From positions 2,606,501-2,670,500 of the forward strand of contig NZ_CP112998.1 of NCBI RefSeq assembly GCF_026625565.1: 64,000 nucleotides of DNA, read 5' to 3'. The notes below the pieces were generated by a model, which was not told where the DNA came from, made no database searches, and saw nothing but the letters and a program-made list of their open reading frames with translations. Origin of the DNA: Dyadobacter pollutisoli. GTDB lineage: Bacteria > Bacteroidota > Bacteroidia > Cytophagales > Spirosomataceae. Positions 28,666-37,488 of the stretch are shown here, in pieces (positions within the stretch are counted from its first letter, which is position 1; the number at the start of each line of letters is the position of its first letter). A program made the translations under genes and the position numbers.

Positions 28666-30576
28666 ATGGGAAAAATTATTGGCATAGACTTAGGAACAAC
28701 GAACTCCTGCGTGGCTGTCATGGAGGGCAATGAGCCGGTTGTAATTGCAAACAGCGAAGGTGCCCGTACAACTCCTTCTGTAGTTGCGTTCATGGACAAC
28801 GGTGAACGTAAAATAGGAGCACCGGCCAAACGTCAGGCGATCACTAATCCCAAGCATACTATCAGCTCCATAAAAAGATTTATGGGTAAAAAATACGATG
28901 ACACAACCGGCGAAATGAAGACGGTTGCGTACAGCGTAGAAAAAGGACCTAACAATACGCCTCGTATCCCCATCGGTGACAGGTTATATACGCCACAGGA
29001 GGTTTCTGCTTTCATTTTACAGAAAATGAGACAAACTGCGGAAGATTATCTGGGCCAGGAAGTAACAGAGGCAGTTATCACTGTTCCTGCTTATTTCAAT
29101 GATGCGGAACGTCAGGCTACCAAAGAGGCAGGTCAGATCGCAGGTTTGGATGTGAAACGTATTATCAACGAACCTACTGCGGCAGCGCTTGCATACGGTC
29201 TTGACAAGCAGCATATCGATATGAAAATCGCTGTGTTTGACTTGGGTGGCGGTACTTTCGACGTGTCAATCCTTGAATTGGGCGAAGGCGTATTTGAAGT
29301 AAAATCAACGGATGGTGATACACACCTTGGTGGTGACGACTTTGACCAGGTTATTATCAACTGGCTTGCAGACGAATTCCAAAAAGACGAGGCTGTTGAT
29401 CTGAGAAAAGATCCGATGGCGCTGCAACGTTTGAAAGAAGCTGCTGAAAAAGCGAAAGTAGAACTATCAAGCTCTACACAAACTGAAATTAACTTACCAT
29501 ATATATTCCCTGTTGACGGTATTCCAAAGCACCTTGTCCGTACTTTGACCCGTGCGAAATTCGAGCAGCTGGCAGATTCATTGTTCCAAAGAATGATGGA
29601 GCCTTGCAAGAGGGCGATGAAAAATGCAGGATATACCAACAGTGATATCAATGAAGTGATCCTGGTAGGTGGTTCAACCCGTATTCCAAGAGTACAGGAA
29701 GAAGTTGAAAAATTCTTTGGCAAAAAACCTTCTAAAAACGTCAATCCTGACGAAGCTGTTGCAGTTGGAGCGGCTATCCAGGGTGGTGTATTGACAGGTG
29801 AAGTGAAAGACGTTCTTTTATTGGATGTTATTCCTTTGTCATTGGGTATCGAAACATTGGGTGGTGTTTTCACCAAACTGATCGATGCGAACACAACCAT
29901 TCCTTCTAAGAAAACAGAAACATTCTCGACTGCTGCTGATAACCAGCCTTCTGTTGAGATCCACGTTTTGCAGGGAGAGCGCCCTATGGCAACTCAAAAC
30001 CGTACACTTGGACGTTTCCACTTGTCGGATATTCCACCAGCACAACGTGGTACCCCGCAAATCGAAGTAACATTCGACGTGGATGCAAATGGTATCCTGC
30101 ACGTTTCGGCGAAAGACAAAGGAACTAACAAGGAGCAAAAAATCAGAATTGAAGCTTCAAGCGGTTTAACCGATGCTGAAATCACCCGTATGCGTGAAGA
30201 AGCAAAAGCGAACGAAGCTGCTGACAAAGCGGAGCGTGAGAAAGTTGAAAAGATCAATGCTGCGGACAGCCTGATATTTTCGACTGACAAACAATTGAAA
30301 GAATTTGGAGACAAACTTTCAGCTGGAAATAAATCAGCTATCGAAGGCGCATTGGCAGAATTGAGAACTGCCCACCAAAGCCAGGACGTAGCCGGTATCG
30401 ACACAGCAATGGAAAAACTGAACGGCGCATGGCAAGCGGCTTCGCAGGAAATGTACGCTCAGGGTGGCGAAGGCCAACCAGGCGAACCTGCCGGTAACCC
30501 CGGTAATGCGGGTGCTGCCGATAGCAATGGCGCTACCGACGATGTGACGGACGTAAATTTTGAAGAAGTTAAATAA
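28666..30576 (+). CDS. dnaK: Chaperone protein DnaK (Hsp70)
   Basis: Hsp70 binds unfolded peptides in an ATP-dependent cycle with DnaJ and GrpE. The 636-residue protein shows GIDLGTTNSCVAVMEG, the linker-proximal VLLLDVIPLSLGIETLGG, ITVPAYFNDAERQATKEAG, IINEPTAAALAYGLD, and a substrate-binding domain with the usual lid. The tail is Gly/Asn-rich and ends in DVTDVNFEEVK, as in many bacteria. No dnaJ or grpE is nearby and no CIRCE element was seen in the 166-base upstream region, so control is probably not by HrcA. Confidence 0.97.
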   Translation: MGKIIGIDLGTTNSCVAVMEGNEPVVIANSEGARTTPSVVAFMDNGERKIGAPAKRQAITNPKHTISSIKRFMGKKYDDTTGEMKTVAYSVEKGPNNTPRIPIGDRLYTPQEVSAFILQKMRQTAEDYLGQEVTEAVITVPAYFNDAERQATKEAGQIAGLDVKRIINEPTAAALAYGLDKQHIDMKIAVFDLGGGTFDVSILELGEGVFEVKSTDGDTHLGGDDFDQVIINWLADEFQKDEAVDLRKDPMALQRLKEAAEKAKVELSSSTQTEINLPYIFPVDGIPKHLVRTLTRAKFEQLADSLFQRMMEPCKRAMKNAGYTNSDINEVILVGGSTRIPRVQEEVEKFFGKKPSKNVNPDEAVAVGAAIQGGVLTGEVKDVLLLDVIPLSLGIETLGGVFTKLIDANTTIPSKKTETFSTAADNQPSVEIHVLQGERPMATQNRTLGRFHLSDIPPAQRGTPQIEVTFDVDANGILHVSAKDKGTNKEQKIRIEASSGLTDAEITRMREEAKANEAADKAEREKVEKINAADSLIFSTDKQLKEFGDKLSAGNKSAIEGALAELRTAHQSQDVAGIDTAMEKLNGAWQAASQEMYAQGGEGQPGEPAGNPGNAGAADSNGATDDVTDVNFEEVK

Positions 30577-30587
30577 GACTTCAACTG

Positions 30588-30625
30588 AAAAAATCCCCGT
30601 CCTTAACCAGATGGGGATTTTTTTT
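30588..30625 (+). terminator. Intrinsic terminator after dnaK
   Basis: AAAAAATCCCC pairs with GGGGATTTTTT around a ~14-base loop and ends in a run of eight T's. Confidence 0.88.
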
Positions 30626-30765
30626 ACACGCAATGCTGCAAATTGGGGAGCGCACTTTCGTTTTAATGACTAAATCACACGCTGAATAACTGGCACTAAA
30701 TTTTATTGAGACGAATTACACAAATCATCAATTAAAAAACCTGTTACTAAAAATTCAATCTAAAT

Positions 30766-30981
30766 ATGGACGCAAGGATCGCATTACCAGAGTTGATGTA
30801 TTTATCTCCTACTACCCGCGAAAAAGCGGTTGCTATTGCGCAAGACCTTTTAAGAACAAACAACATCTCTCCACGCGAGGCGGTTTCAAAAGCAATTTTA
30901 ATTGCCAAAAACTGGGCAGTTAAAAATGTCAACCGCAGCGTTTGGAAAAAATTAAAGTCCATAGAAAAAGAAATCATATGA
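30766..30981 (+). CDS. Small conserved hypothetical protein (71 aa)
   Basis: I do not recognise a named family. The 71-residue product is predicted to be all helical and basic at the end (ALPELMYLSPTTREKAVA, AIAQDLLRTNNISPREAVSK, KNWAVKNVNRSVWKKLK). It has no signal peptide. Its TGA overlaps the ATG of the next gene in an ATGA arrangement, so translation of the two is probably coupled. That argues it is a real gene. It may be a nucleic acid- or protein-binding accessory of unknown role. Confidence 0.75.
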   Translation: MDARIALPELMYLSPTTREKAVAIAQDLLRTNNISPREAVSKAILIAKNWAVKNVNRSVWKKLKSIEKEII

Positions 30982-31802
30982 TAGGTCCCGAATTGAAATT
31001 TAAGGAACAGGTTGTGATCGTGACCGGGTCCAGTTCCGGAATCGGTAAAGCCTGTGCCATCTATTTTGCAAATCAGGGTGCTCACGTAGTGGTGAACTAT
31101 GCCTCTAATGCAGAGGAAGGTCAAAAAACATTGGAGGAAATACTGGCCAATGGCGGAAGTGCAATCCTGGTGAAGGCAGATGTGAGCCGAGAAGACGACG
31201 TACTGGCTCTTTTCAGGGAAACCGTTTCTACATTTGGTCGGCTGGATGTGCTGGTAAGCAATGCCGGGTTGCAAAAAGATTCTCCATTCATGGAAATGAG
31301 CCTTCAACAGTGGCAAAAGGTAATTGATGTTAACCTTACCGGCATGTTTTTATGTTGCCGTGCAGCCGCGCGACAATTTGTAGCGCAGGAAAAAGAGGCT
31401 TCCGAGGTTTCCCACAGCGAACTTGCCATTGGTAAGATCGTGATGATGAGCTCGGTACACGATGTAATTCCCTGGGCAGGACATGTGAATTATGCCGCTT
31501 CAAAAGGTGGCGTGATGATGTTCATGAAATCCATTTCCCAGGAACTTGCGCCGCACAAAATCCGTGTCAATTCGGTAAGTCCCGGTGCAATCAAAACTCC
31601 TATTAACCAGGAAGTCTGGTCTGATCCCGAAAAGTACAAAGGCTTATTAAATCTGATACCATACAAAAGGATCGGTACTCCGCAGGACGTAGCGAAAGCA
31701 GTAGGCTGGCTTGCCTCGGATGATTCGGATTACGTCAATGGAGAAACACTTTACATTGACGGCGGAATGACGCTATACCCGGAATTCGCCGATAATGGCT
31801 AG
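30978..31802 (+). CDS. Short-chain dehydrogenase/reductase (glucose 1-dehydrogenase-like)
   Basis: This classical SDR of 274 residues has the NAD(P)-binding TGSSSGIGKAC, the NAG motif in LVSNAGLQKDS, and the catalytic Ser in KIVMMSSVHDV followed by NYAASKGG with the Tyr and Lys. The closing YVNGETLYIDGGMTLYP is typical of the glucose 1-dehydrogenase branch, though SDR substrates cannot be assigned safely. The ATG at 30978 overlaps the stop of the 71-residue gene by 4 bases; the upstream in-frame start at 30942 lies inside that gene and is less likely. Confidence 0.9.
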   Translation: MIGPELKFKEQVVIVTGSSSGIGKACAIYFANQGAHVVVNYASNAEEGQKTLEEILANGGSAILVKADVSREDDVLALFRETVSTFGRLDVLVSNAGLQKDSPFMEMSLQQWQKVIDVNLTGMFLCCRAAARQFVAQEKEASEVSHSELAIGKIVMMSSVHDVIPWAGHVNYAASKGGVMMFMKSISQELAPHKIRVNSVSPGAIKTPINQEVWSDPEKYKGLLNLIPYKRIGTPQDVAKAVGWLASDDSDYVNGETLYIDGGMTLYPEFADNG

Positions 31803-31833
31803 CCGACCCAACAACATTATTCTTCATCAGCAA

Positions 31834-31866
31834 TAAAAAAACGTCAGGCTCTCACCTGACGTTTTT
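31834..31866. terminator. Bidirectional intrinsic terminator
   Basis: AAAAAACGTCAGG pairs with CCTGACGTTTTT across a 6-base loop. A's and T's on both sides serve the plus-strand SDR gene and the convergent minus-strand hydrolase gene. Confidence 0.9.
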
Positions 31867-31884
31867 CATTATATTTCAATCACA

Positions 31885-34341
31885 TTACTGCTTCACAAAC
31901 TCGCCTTTTTCAACAGACCAGTCATTGCCAAAGAATCCGGACATCTTTACTTCCTTCATTCCAGACTTCAACATTTCAGCTGAAAAGATCATCAGATCCG
32001 GGAAACCGCTTCCTCCACTGAAATACTGGTTGGCATTCGCTGCCTGAAATCCATTCTTGCCAGTTCCGGTAATGACCGTTACCGAAGCTATATCACTATC
32101 AGCACGTGGCCAGATGAAATACGCCGCCAGGTCATTGCCGATAAATTCCTGAGTTCCTACCGAAATTTTTCCACTGATTACATTAACCGGGCAGTTCTTC
32201 AAAACTTTATCCCATGCCAGGTTCGTACTTTTATTACCATATAGAATCACACCGCGGTCTTTGAAATTCCGGGGATCGAAATCTTTGTCGGCGACTATGT
32301 CCACAGCACCATTTCCACGGAAATACCAGGTCTCAGCATCATATCTTGCTTTTTCAAATGCCCAGTCTTTCTCTTCTTTCGTTCCACCCGTTGCATACAC
32401 GTAAACCATTCTATTTCTGAACGCGTCCTTTAATGTACCATTCCGCAATGTATTCTTTTCACTTGACGCGGGCGCTGATGCAAACTGCCATTGCGTTCCT
32501 TTTTTGAGATAAATAGTCTCATTTTGGCCTTTTACCTGATATTCGAGAGGGGCAAGACTATCCAATGCGATCTTCACTTTTGAGCCAACCGTAAAAGCAT
32601 CGAGGTTTAGCGAAAGCAATGAGACATTACTCGTTAAGCCCTGAATGCCGGAATCTTTTTTGTTCATTGTCAGCTGAATACGGCTGTATTTCAAGGCAGT
32701 AATTTGCTGCTGAATTCCCGCCCATCTCATTTTGGAAGAAATACCAGGATTAGCCGTAGTAAAATCAATCGTATTGACAGCGGTATCCTTTGGAATGGAA
32801 TGCCAGCTGAAAAAGTTGAAAATAGGCGGCCAGTCTACACTGATATCACCGTACCAATGTTCTCCTCCAATGTGCTCATAGTAACTGAAATCGCGGTGAA
32901 ATTTACCGAGAATGTCACGCATCTGGCGGGCATAATTAACCGAGACGGTCCTGTCCGCGTCACCGTGCGCTATGTACACACCCAGGCTTTTGTAGTTCGA
33001 AGTCAGAGCCAGCACATTGCTTGGGTTGCTCGCACGCAACAAGATGGATTCAATCGGTGAGCCAGCACTGTCAGGAATCATACCGTCGTGTGAGCCGTAG
33101 GAAGACAATGTAGGATAGCCGGCTGATGGTGCGATCGCGGCCCATTTTTCAGGATAAGTAGCACCCAGAAACCAGGTTCCGTGCCCGCCCATTGAATGTC
33201 CGGTGAGATATATACGTGACGGATCAGGATTATACTGCTTTTTTGCGATATCTAAAACTTCGAGCGCATCAAGTCTTCCCCAATCCTCCCAGTTGAACCC
33301 ACGCGGGCGGCGATTGGTAGGTGCTACTAAAACGCCCCAATCCTTTGGCTTATAGGCACGAGCCTGGCTAATCGCCTGAACCTCTGCACCATGAACCGAA
33401 AAGAAAAGTGCCGGCTGACCAGATGCGCCGCCCTTAATTTGAGGAGAAACTGCGTAGTACTGCACACTTCCGTCGAGGTCGCTCACAAATGTGCGACTGT
33501 ACTGCTTGCCTTCTTCAACAGATTGCACAGCGATTTTTGTCTGATCAATGGTTTTGCCTGCCTGGATCAATGTCACAGCCACATCCTGTTTTCCAGGAGA
33601 AGTAATGTCGGATCCATTAACAACCACGCCTACTTTCCGAGAGCTCATTGGCGGAATAGCAGGAATGTTCGTCAAAACTTCCTTTCCCGAAAGCAGTGAT
33701 TTTATTTGCAATCCGGCCAGTGCTTTGGAAGTAGCATTCTGAACTACCAGCCCAATCCACAAAGAATCATTTTTCAGACTTGGGACAATGTCCGAAACGG
33801 TCAGGTCCTCAGTATTCAAATAAACAGGTTTGGCAGGAAAGGTGAGATTCGCAGTAATGCCGCCGAATCTTCCGAAACGTGCCACCCGGGCATAGAGTTC
33901 ATTTTTTCCCTTTTTCAAAACAACAGGAAGGTGCATCCAGCCGTACCGATACTGGTCACCACCACGCGGAACGCCATTGACAAAAACCATATCGTGTCCG
34001 GTAATCGTCAGGATAGCAGTCTGCTCCTTTTTGGATTCGTAGGTCAAATAAACATAACCATTGGAAAAAGAATCGCCGCGAAAACGATGCGTCGAGTCGG
34101 CCTGTACCTTGCGCCATTTTATGTCTTCACCTTTGGCATTTTTCAAAAGCGAGATTCCGTCCTGCGGTTTAGCTAGTATTCCTTTATATAGCTGATACGC
34201 CAGTTGGTCGGTGTAAAGTGCTTCACGACCATACTGATGACACGGGCCAACACCCAACCCTTCTTCAAAATGGTAAACAACCTGCGCAGACGCTGAAAGG
34301 AATAGGAACAGTGAAATGAATGTAAAAATTAATTTCTTCAT
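31885..34341 (-). CDS. Secreted alpha/beta hydrolase (prolyl oligopeptidase-like)
   Basis: The 818-residue protein begins with a Sec signal (KKLIFTFISLFLFLSASAQ). An N-terminal beta region (~25-280) with a sugar-binding-like fold precedes an alpha/beta hydrolase core. The nucleophile is Ser383 in GHSMGGHGTW, a likely acid is Asp463 in HGDADRTV, and His495 lies in GGEHWYGD, giving a complete catalytic triad. The C-terminal third is unrecognised. Annotators would usually call it a prolyl oligopeptidase family peptidase; an esterase acting on plant or algal polymers is equally possible. It is monocistronic. Confidence 0.82.
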   Translation of the reverse strand: MKKLIFTFISLFLFLSASAQVVYHFEEGLGVGPCHQYGREALYTDQLAYQLYKGILAKPQDGISLLKNAKGEDIKWRKVQADSTHRFRGDSFSNGYVYLTYESKKEQTAILTITGHDMVFVNGVPRGGDQYRYGWMHLPVVLKKGKNELYARVARFGRFGGITANLTFPAKPVYLNTEDLTVSDIVPSLKNDSLWIGLVVQNATSKALAGLQIKSLLSGKEVLTNIPAIPPMSSRKVGVVVNGSDITSPGKQDVAVTLIQAGKTIDQTKIAVQSVEEGKQYSRTFVSDLDGSVQYYAVSPQIKGGASGQPALFFSVHGAEVQAISQARAYKPKDWGVLVAPTNRRPRGFNWEDWGRLDALEVLDIAKKQYNPDPSRIYLTGHSMGGHGTWFLGATYPEKWAAIAPSAGYPTLSSYGSHDGMIPDSAGSPIESILLRASNPSNVLALTSNYKSLGVYIAHGDADRTVSVNYARQMRDILGKFHRDFSYYEHIGGEHWYGDISVDWPPIFNFFSWHSIPKDTAVNTIDFTTANPGISSKMRWAGIQQQITALKYSRIQLTMNKKDSGIQGLTSNVSLLSLNLDAFTVGSKVKIALDSLAPLEYQVKGQNETIYLKKGTQWQFASAPASSEKNTLRNGTLKDAFRNRMVYVYATGGTKEEKDWAFEKARYDAETWYFRGNGAVDIVADKDFDPRNFKDRGVILYGNKSTNLAWDKVLKNCPVNVISGKISVGTQEFIGNDLAAYFIWPRADSDIASVTVITGTGKNGFQAANANQYFSGGSGFPDLMIFSAEMLKSGMKEVKMSGFFGNDWSVEKGEFVKQ

Positions 34342-34489
34342 CTGAAATAAGGGAACGATTTTATCAAACCTAAACTTAATAAAAAAAATTAAAAACTAAG
34401 TCGCAGATAATTAATAAAATCAATATAATATCCAAAGCTTTAAACTTGGAAAAATGCTTTTTAAATTGCCTCTTTAACTCAAAACAAAG

Positions 34490-34873
34490 ATGTCTAATTT
34501 GATTTCTACAATTACTGATTTTATTGCAAGACAGCGCTGGCTGGGTTGGTTTTGGACTTTGTTAATTTTGGTGGCCTGTACCTGGCCAGGAAAGGACATT
34601 CCGGCAGCTCCTATTATGGGCTTCGACAAAATCGTACATTCCAGCCTGTTCATGGTCTGGATTATCCTGTTTTTGCTGGCATATCCTCAAAAAACACGGA
34701 TGTTGGTACTATTAGGGATGGCTTATGGCCTGGGGTTGGAATTTTACCAACAGCTTCTGCCCTTTGACCGCACTTTTGACTGGTGGGACGCCGTAGCAGA
34801 CGCTGTTGGTGTTATTTTAGGTTTGGGGATCAAAACAATGGTCCTGGATCGTTACCGCCAGCGCTTGTACTGA
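34490..34873 (+). CDS. VanZ-like membrane protein
   Basis: This 127-residue protein has three or four membrane helices. It carries the VanZ-family marks: an early Trp-rich helix ending in CTWPGKDIP, then FDKIVHSSLFMVWIILFLL, and LEFYQQLLPFDRTFDWWDAVADAVGVILG. VanZ relatives lie in the inner membrane; one gives low-level teicoplanin resistance in enterococci, but most have no known role. No other resistance gene is near, so a resistance role is not suggested. Its 3' end overlaps the convergent pgi gene by 22 bases. Confidence 0.9.
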   Translation: MSNLISTITDFIARQRWLGWFWTLLILVACTWPGKDIPAAPIMGFDKIVHSSLFMVWIILFLLAYPQKTRMLVLLGMAYGLGLEFYQQLLPFDRTFDWWDAVADAVGVILGLGIKTMVLDRYRQRLY

Positions 34874-36501
34874 TTGATCAGTCCATTGGTTGAACTATCG
34901 TGATTAGTAACCGGCCAATCGTTTTGAAGTTCAGGGTAAATCTTGTTAGCAAGCTGTTTACCCAGCTCAACACCCCATTGATCAAAGCTGAAAATGTTCC
35001 ATATAATACCCTGAACGAAGATTTTATGTTCGTACATGGCAATCAGGCTTCCTAAAACTTTCGGAGTGATTTTTTTCACCAGGATTGAGTTGGTTGGCCT
35101 GTTTCCGGAAAATACTTTGAATGGTGTGATAAAGTCAATTTCCTCCTGACTCTTACCCGCGGCTTTTAGTTCTGCACGTACCTCTTCCTCAGTCTTGCCG
35201 TTCATTAATGCCTCGGTTTGCGCGAAAAAGTTGGAAAGCAACATTTTATGATGGTCACCCAGGGGATTGTGGCTCACAGCCGGAGCAATAAAATCGCATG
35301 GTATCAGCTTGGTACCCTGGTGGATCAGCTGATAAAAGGCATGCTGACCATTGGTACCAGGCTCTCCCCAAATAACAGGGCCCGTCTGATATCCAACCGG
35401 TTGCCCGTTACGTCCGGTGCTTTTACCATTGCTTTCCATATCTCCCTGCTGGAAATAGGCTGCAAAACGGTGCATATACTGATCGTAAGGCAGGATCGCC
35501 TGCGTTTGCGCATCGAAGAAGTCGTTATACCAAACTCCAAGGAGTCCCAGAATGACCGGAATGTTACGTTCAAACTTGGTAGTACGGAAATGCTTGTCCA
35601 TTTCATGAGCACCTGACAATAGCTGCTCGAAATTTTGGAAACCTACAAAACAGGCGATAGACAGCCCGATCGCAGACCACAATGAATAGCGGCCACCTAC
35701 CCAATCCCAGAAACCAAACATGTTTTCAGGATCAATACCGAATTTTTCAACTTCGGTCTGGTTGGTAGATATGGCGACGAAATGTTTCTTAACATGCTCC
35801 TGATCTACTGCTTTTTCAAGAAACCAGGTGCGTGCGCTGTGTGCATTCGCCATAGTCTCCTGCGTAGTAAACGTTTTAGAAGCAATCATGAACAACGTCG
35901 TCTCCGGGTTCAGCGCCTTCACCGTTTCAGCAATGTGGGTACCATCCACATTGGATACGAAATGTACATTCAATCCGACCTTGCCGTATGCTTTCAAAGC
36001 TTCGGTCACCATCACCGGGCCCAAGTCGCTTCCGCCGATACCAATGTTAACGAGGTCGGTGATTTCTTTTCCTGAATAACCTTTCCAGGCACCGGATCTT
36101 ACCTTTCCTGAAAAGTCCTTCATTTTGGCGAGGACCTCATTCACGTCAGGCATTACGTCCTTTCCGTCGGCCAGCACAGGCTCATTGGAACGGTTACGCA
36201 GGGCAGTGTGCAATACTGCGCGTCCTTCGGTAGCATTGATTTTCTCACCGGTAAACATCTGCTCAATAGCATCGGCCAGGCCCGCTTCCTCTGCAAGTTG
36301 TACCAGATACGAGCGTGTACGGGAAGTGATCCGGTTTTTGGAATAATCCAGCAGAATGTCGCCAAACCGAATGGAAAACTTCTTATGACGGTCTGTCTCT
36401 TCCTCGAACAGATTCTTTAAATGCTTTTGAGATATCGTTTTGTGATGCGTTTTCAGCTTTTTGTAAGCAGACAATTGATCAAAGGGCACGTTTTTGAGCA
36501 T
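34852..36501 (-). CDS. pgi: Glucose-6-phosphate isomerase
   Basis: This enzyme interconverts glucose 6-phosphate and fructose 6-phosphate in glycolysis and gluconeogenesis. The 549-residue, eukaryote/Proteobacteria-type protein shows VNIGIGGSDLGPVMVTEAL, FMIASKTFTTQETMANA, GRYSLWSAIGLSIA, GEPGTNGQHAFYQLIHQGT with the catalytic region, and the C-terminal SFDQWGVELGKQLA. It is the third of three same-strand genes (DUF5009 protein, TIM-barrel isomerase, pgi) spaced 67-80 bases apart; whether they form one operon is unclear. Confidence 0.96.
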   Translation of the reverse strand: MLKNVPFDQLSAYKKLKTHHKTISQKHLKNLFEEETDRHKKFSIRFGDILLDYSKNRITSRTRSYLVQLAEEAGLADAIEQMFTGEKINATEGRAVLHTALRNRSNEPVLADGKDVMPDVNEVLAKMKDFSGKVRSGAWKGYSGKEITDLVNIGIGGSDLGPVMVTEALKAYGKVGLNVHFVSNVDGTHIAETVKALNPETTLFMIASKTFTTQETMANAHSARTWFLEKAVDQEHVKKHFVAISTNQTEVEKFGIDPENMFGFWDWVGGRYSLWSAIGLSIACFVGFQNFEQLLSGAHEMDKHFRTTKFERNIPVILGLLGVWYNDFFDAQTQAILPYDQYMHRFAAYFQQGDMESNGKSTGRNGQPVGYQTGPVIWGEPGTNGQHAFYQLIHQGTKLIPCDFIAPAVSHNPLGDHHKMLLSNFFAQTEALMNGKTEEEVRAELKAAGKSQEEIDFITPFKVFSGNRPTNSILVKKITPKVLGSLIAMYEHKIFVQGIIWNIFSFDQWGVELGKQLANKIYPELQNDWPVTNHDSSTNGLINQYKRWR

Positions 36502-36581
36502 TTCTTATGTCGTTATGGTAAAAAATCAACCTTGATCTTGCAAAAATATGACTTTACAGCAGTTTACACGATTTTTCCTGC

Positions 36582-37421
36582 CTAAGCTACGTCACAAACT
36601 CCCTTGAAATAACCCACCGATTCGGCAATACCAGCCAATGGATCTTTCATATCTTTCTCATATTCAAGGGCGCAAGACCCCGAATATTTCACTTTTCTCA
36701 ACATTTTGACAAAAGCAGGAATATCAATAATTCCCCTGCCCAACTCACAGGTTTTACCATCTTTGGTAGCCGCAGTCACGTTTTTCAAATGTATATCGAA
36801 AATACGTTTGGCATATTTGCCCATATCCGCGACCGAATCCTGGTTATCCCTTCTGTTATGGCCCATATCAAAACAAAGTCCTACGCGCGGGTCCAAATCT
36901 TTGACAAAATTGTAAACAGATGTCGCATTTGGGTAAAGCTTGTCCTCCGGGCCGTGGTTATGGATCGCGTAACGGATATCGTATTCCTTCACCTTTTGCT
37001 CCACATATTTCAGGTCCTCATGATTCGGTATGCCCACAATCAGGTTCACACCTACCCTTTTGGCATAGTCAAAAGCATTGTCAATATCTTCGTGCGTTTT
37101 GGTGTAGATCGGCCCGACGGCATATCCGGTAACGTTGGCTGCCTTCAATTTGGCATGAAATGCGGCGATTTCCTCGGCGGTACTTTTATATGGTAAATGA
37201 AAATCCTTGATACATAAATAATGAACATCAGTCTTTTTCATCATTTCAATGGATTCATCCAGCTTAAAATTAACAAAGCTGAAACCCGCCATTGCCAGCT
37301 TGAATGTATCTTCTTTTTTCTCTTTCAGAGTGCCGGCGCTGCTGTTGTCAGGGAACGATACCAAACTTCCCGCCACCAGGCCCGCGAAACTCTTTTTGAC
37401 AAATGATCTTCTCGTGTTCAT
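36582..37421 (-). CDS. Sugar phosphate isomerase/epimerase (TIM barrel), Tat signal
   Basis: The 279-residue protein starts with a twin-arginine signal (MNTRRSFVKKSFAGLVAGS). The rest is an AP endonuclease 2/xylose isomerase-like TIM barrel, with metal-ligand-type segments IRYAIHNHGPEDKLYPN, VGLCFDMGHNRRDNQD, FDIHLKNVTAAT and GSCALEYEKD near the end. Such proteins isomerise or oxidise keto sugars in the periplasm of Bacteroidota, often next to DUF1080 proteins; here the DUF1080 gene is far away (2.5 kb mark). The substrate cannot be named. Confidence 0.85.
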   Translation of the reverse strand: MNTRRSFVKKSFAGLVAGSLVSFPDNSSAGTLKEKKEDTFKLAMAGFSFVNFKLDESIEMMKKTDVHYLCIKDFHLPYKSTAEEIAAFHAKLKAANVTGYAVGPIYTKTHEDIDNAFDYAKRVGVNLIVGIPNHEDLKYVEQKVKEYDIRYAIHNHGPEDKLYPNATSVYNFVKDLDPRVGLCFDMGHNRRDNQDSVADMGKYAKRIFDIHLKNVTAATKDGKTCELGRGIIDIPAFVKMLRKVKYSGSCALEYEKDMKDPLAGIAESVGYFKGVCDVA

Positions 37422-37488
37422 TACGTTAAATTTAAAATTGACTGCTATTCTATAAAGACGAAGACTCTGAAATTTACCACCTATCCGC

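Noticed and set aside
30766..30981. 71-residue protein as the antitoxin of a toxin-antitoxin pair
   Set aside because: Its coupled partner is a complete short-chain dehydrogenase, not a toxin, and the small protein has no DNA-binding antitoxin pattern that I recognise.
34490..34873. VanZ-like gene as a glycopeptide resistance determinant
   Set aside because: VanZ-fold proteins are common and mostly of unknown role; no vanHAX-like genes are present, and Gram-negative bacteria are naturally shielded from glycopeptides.
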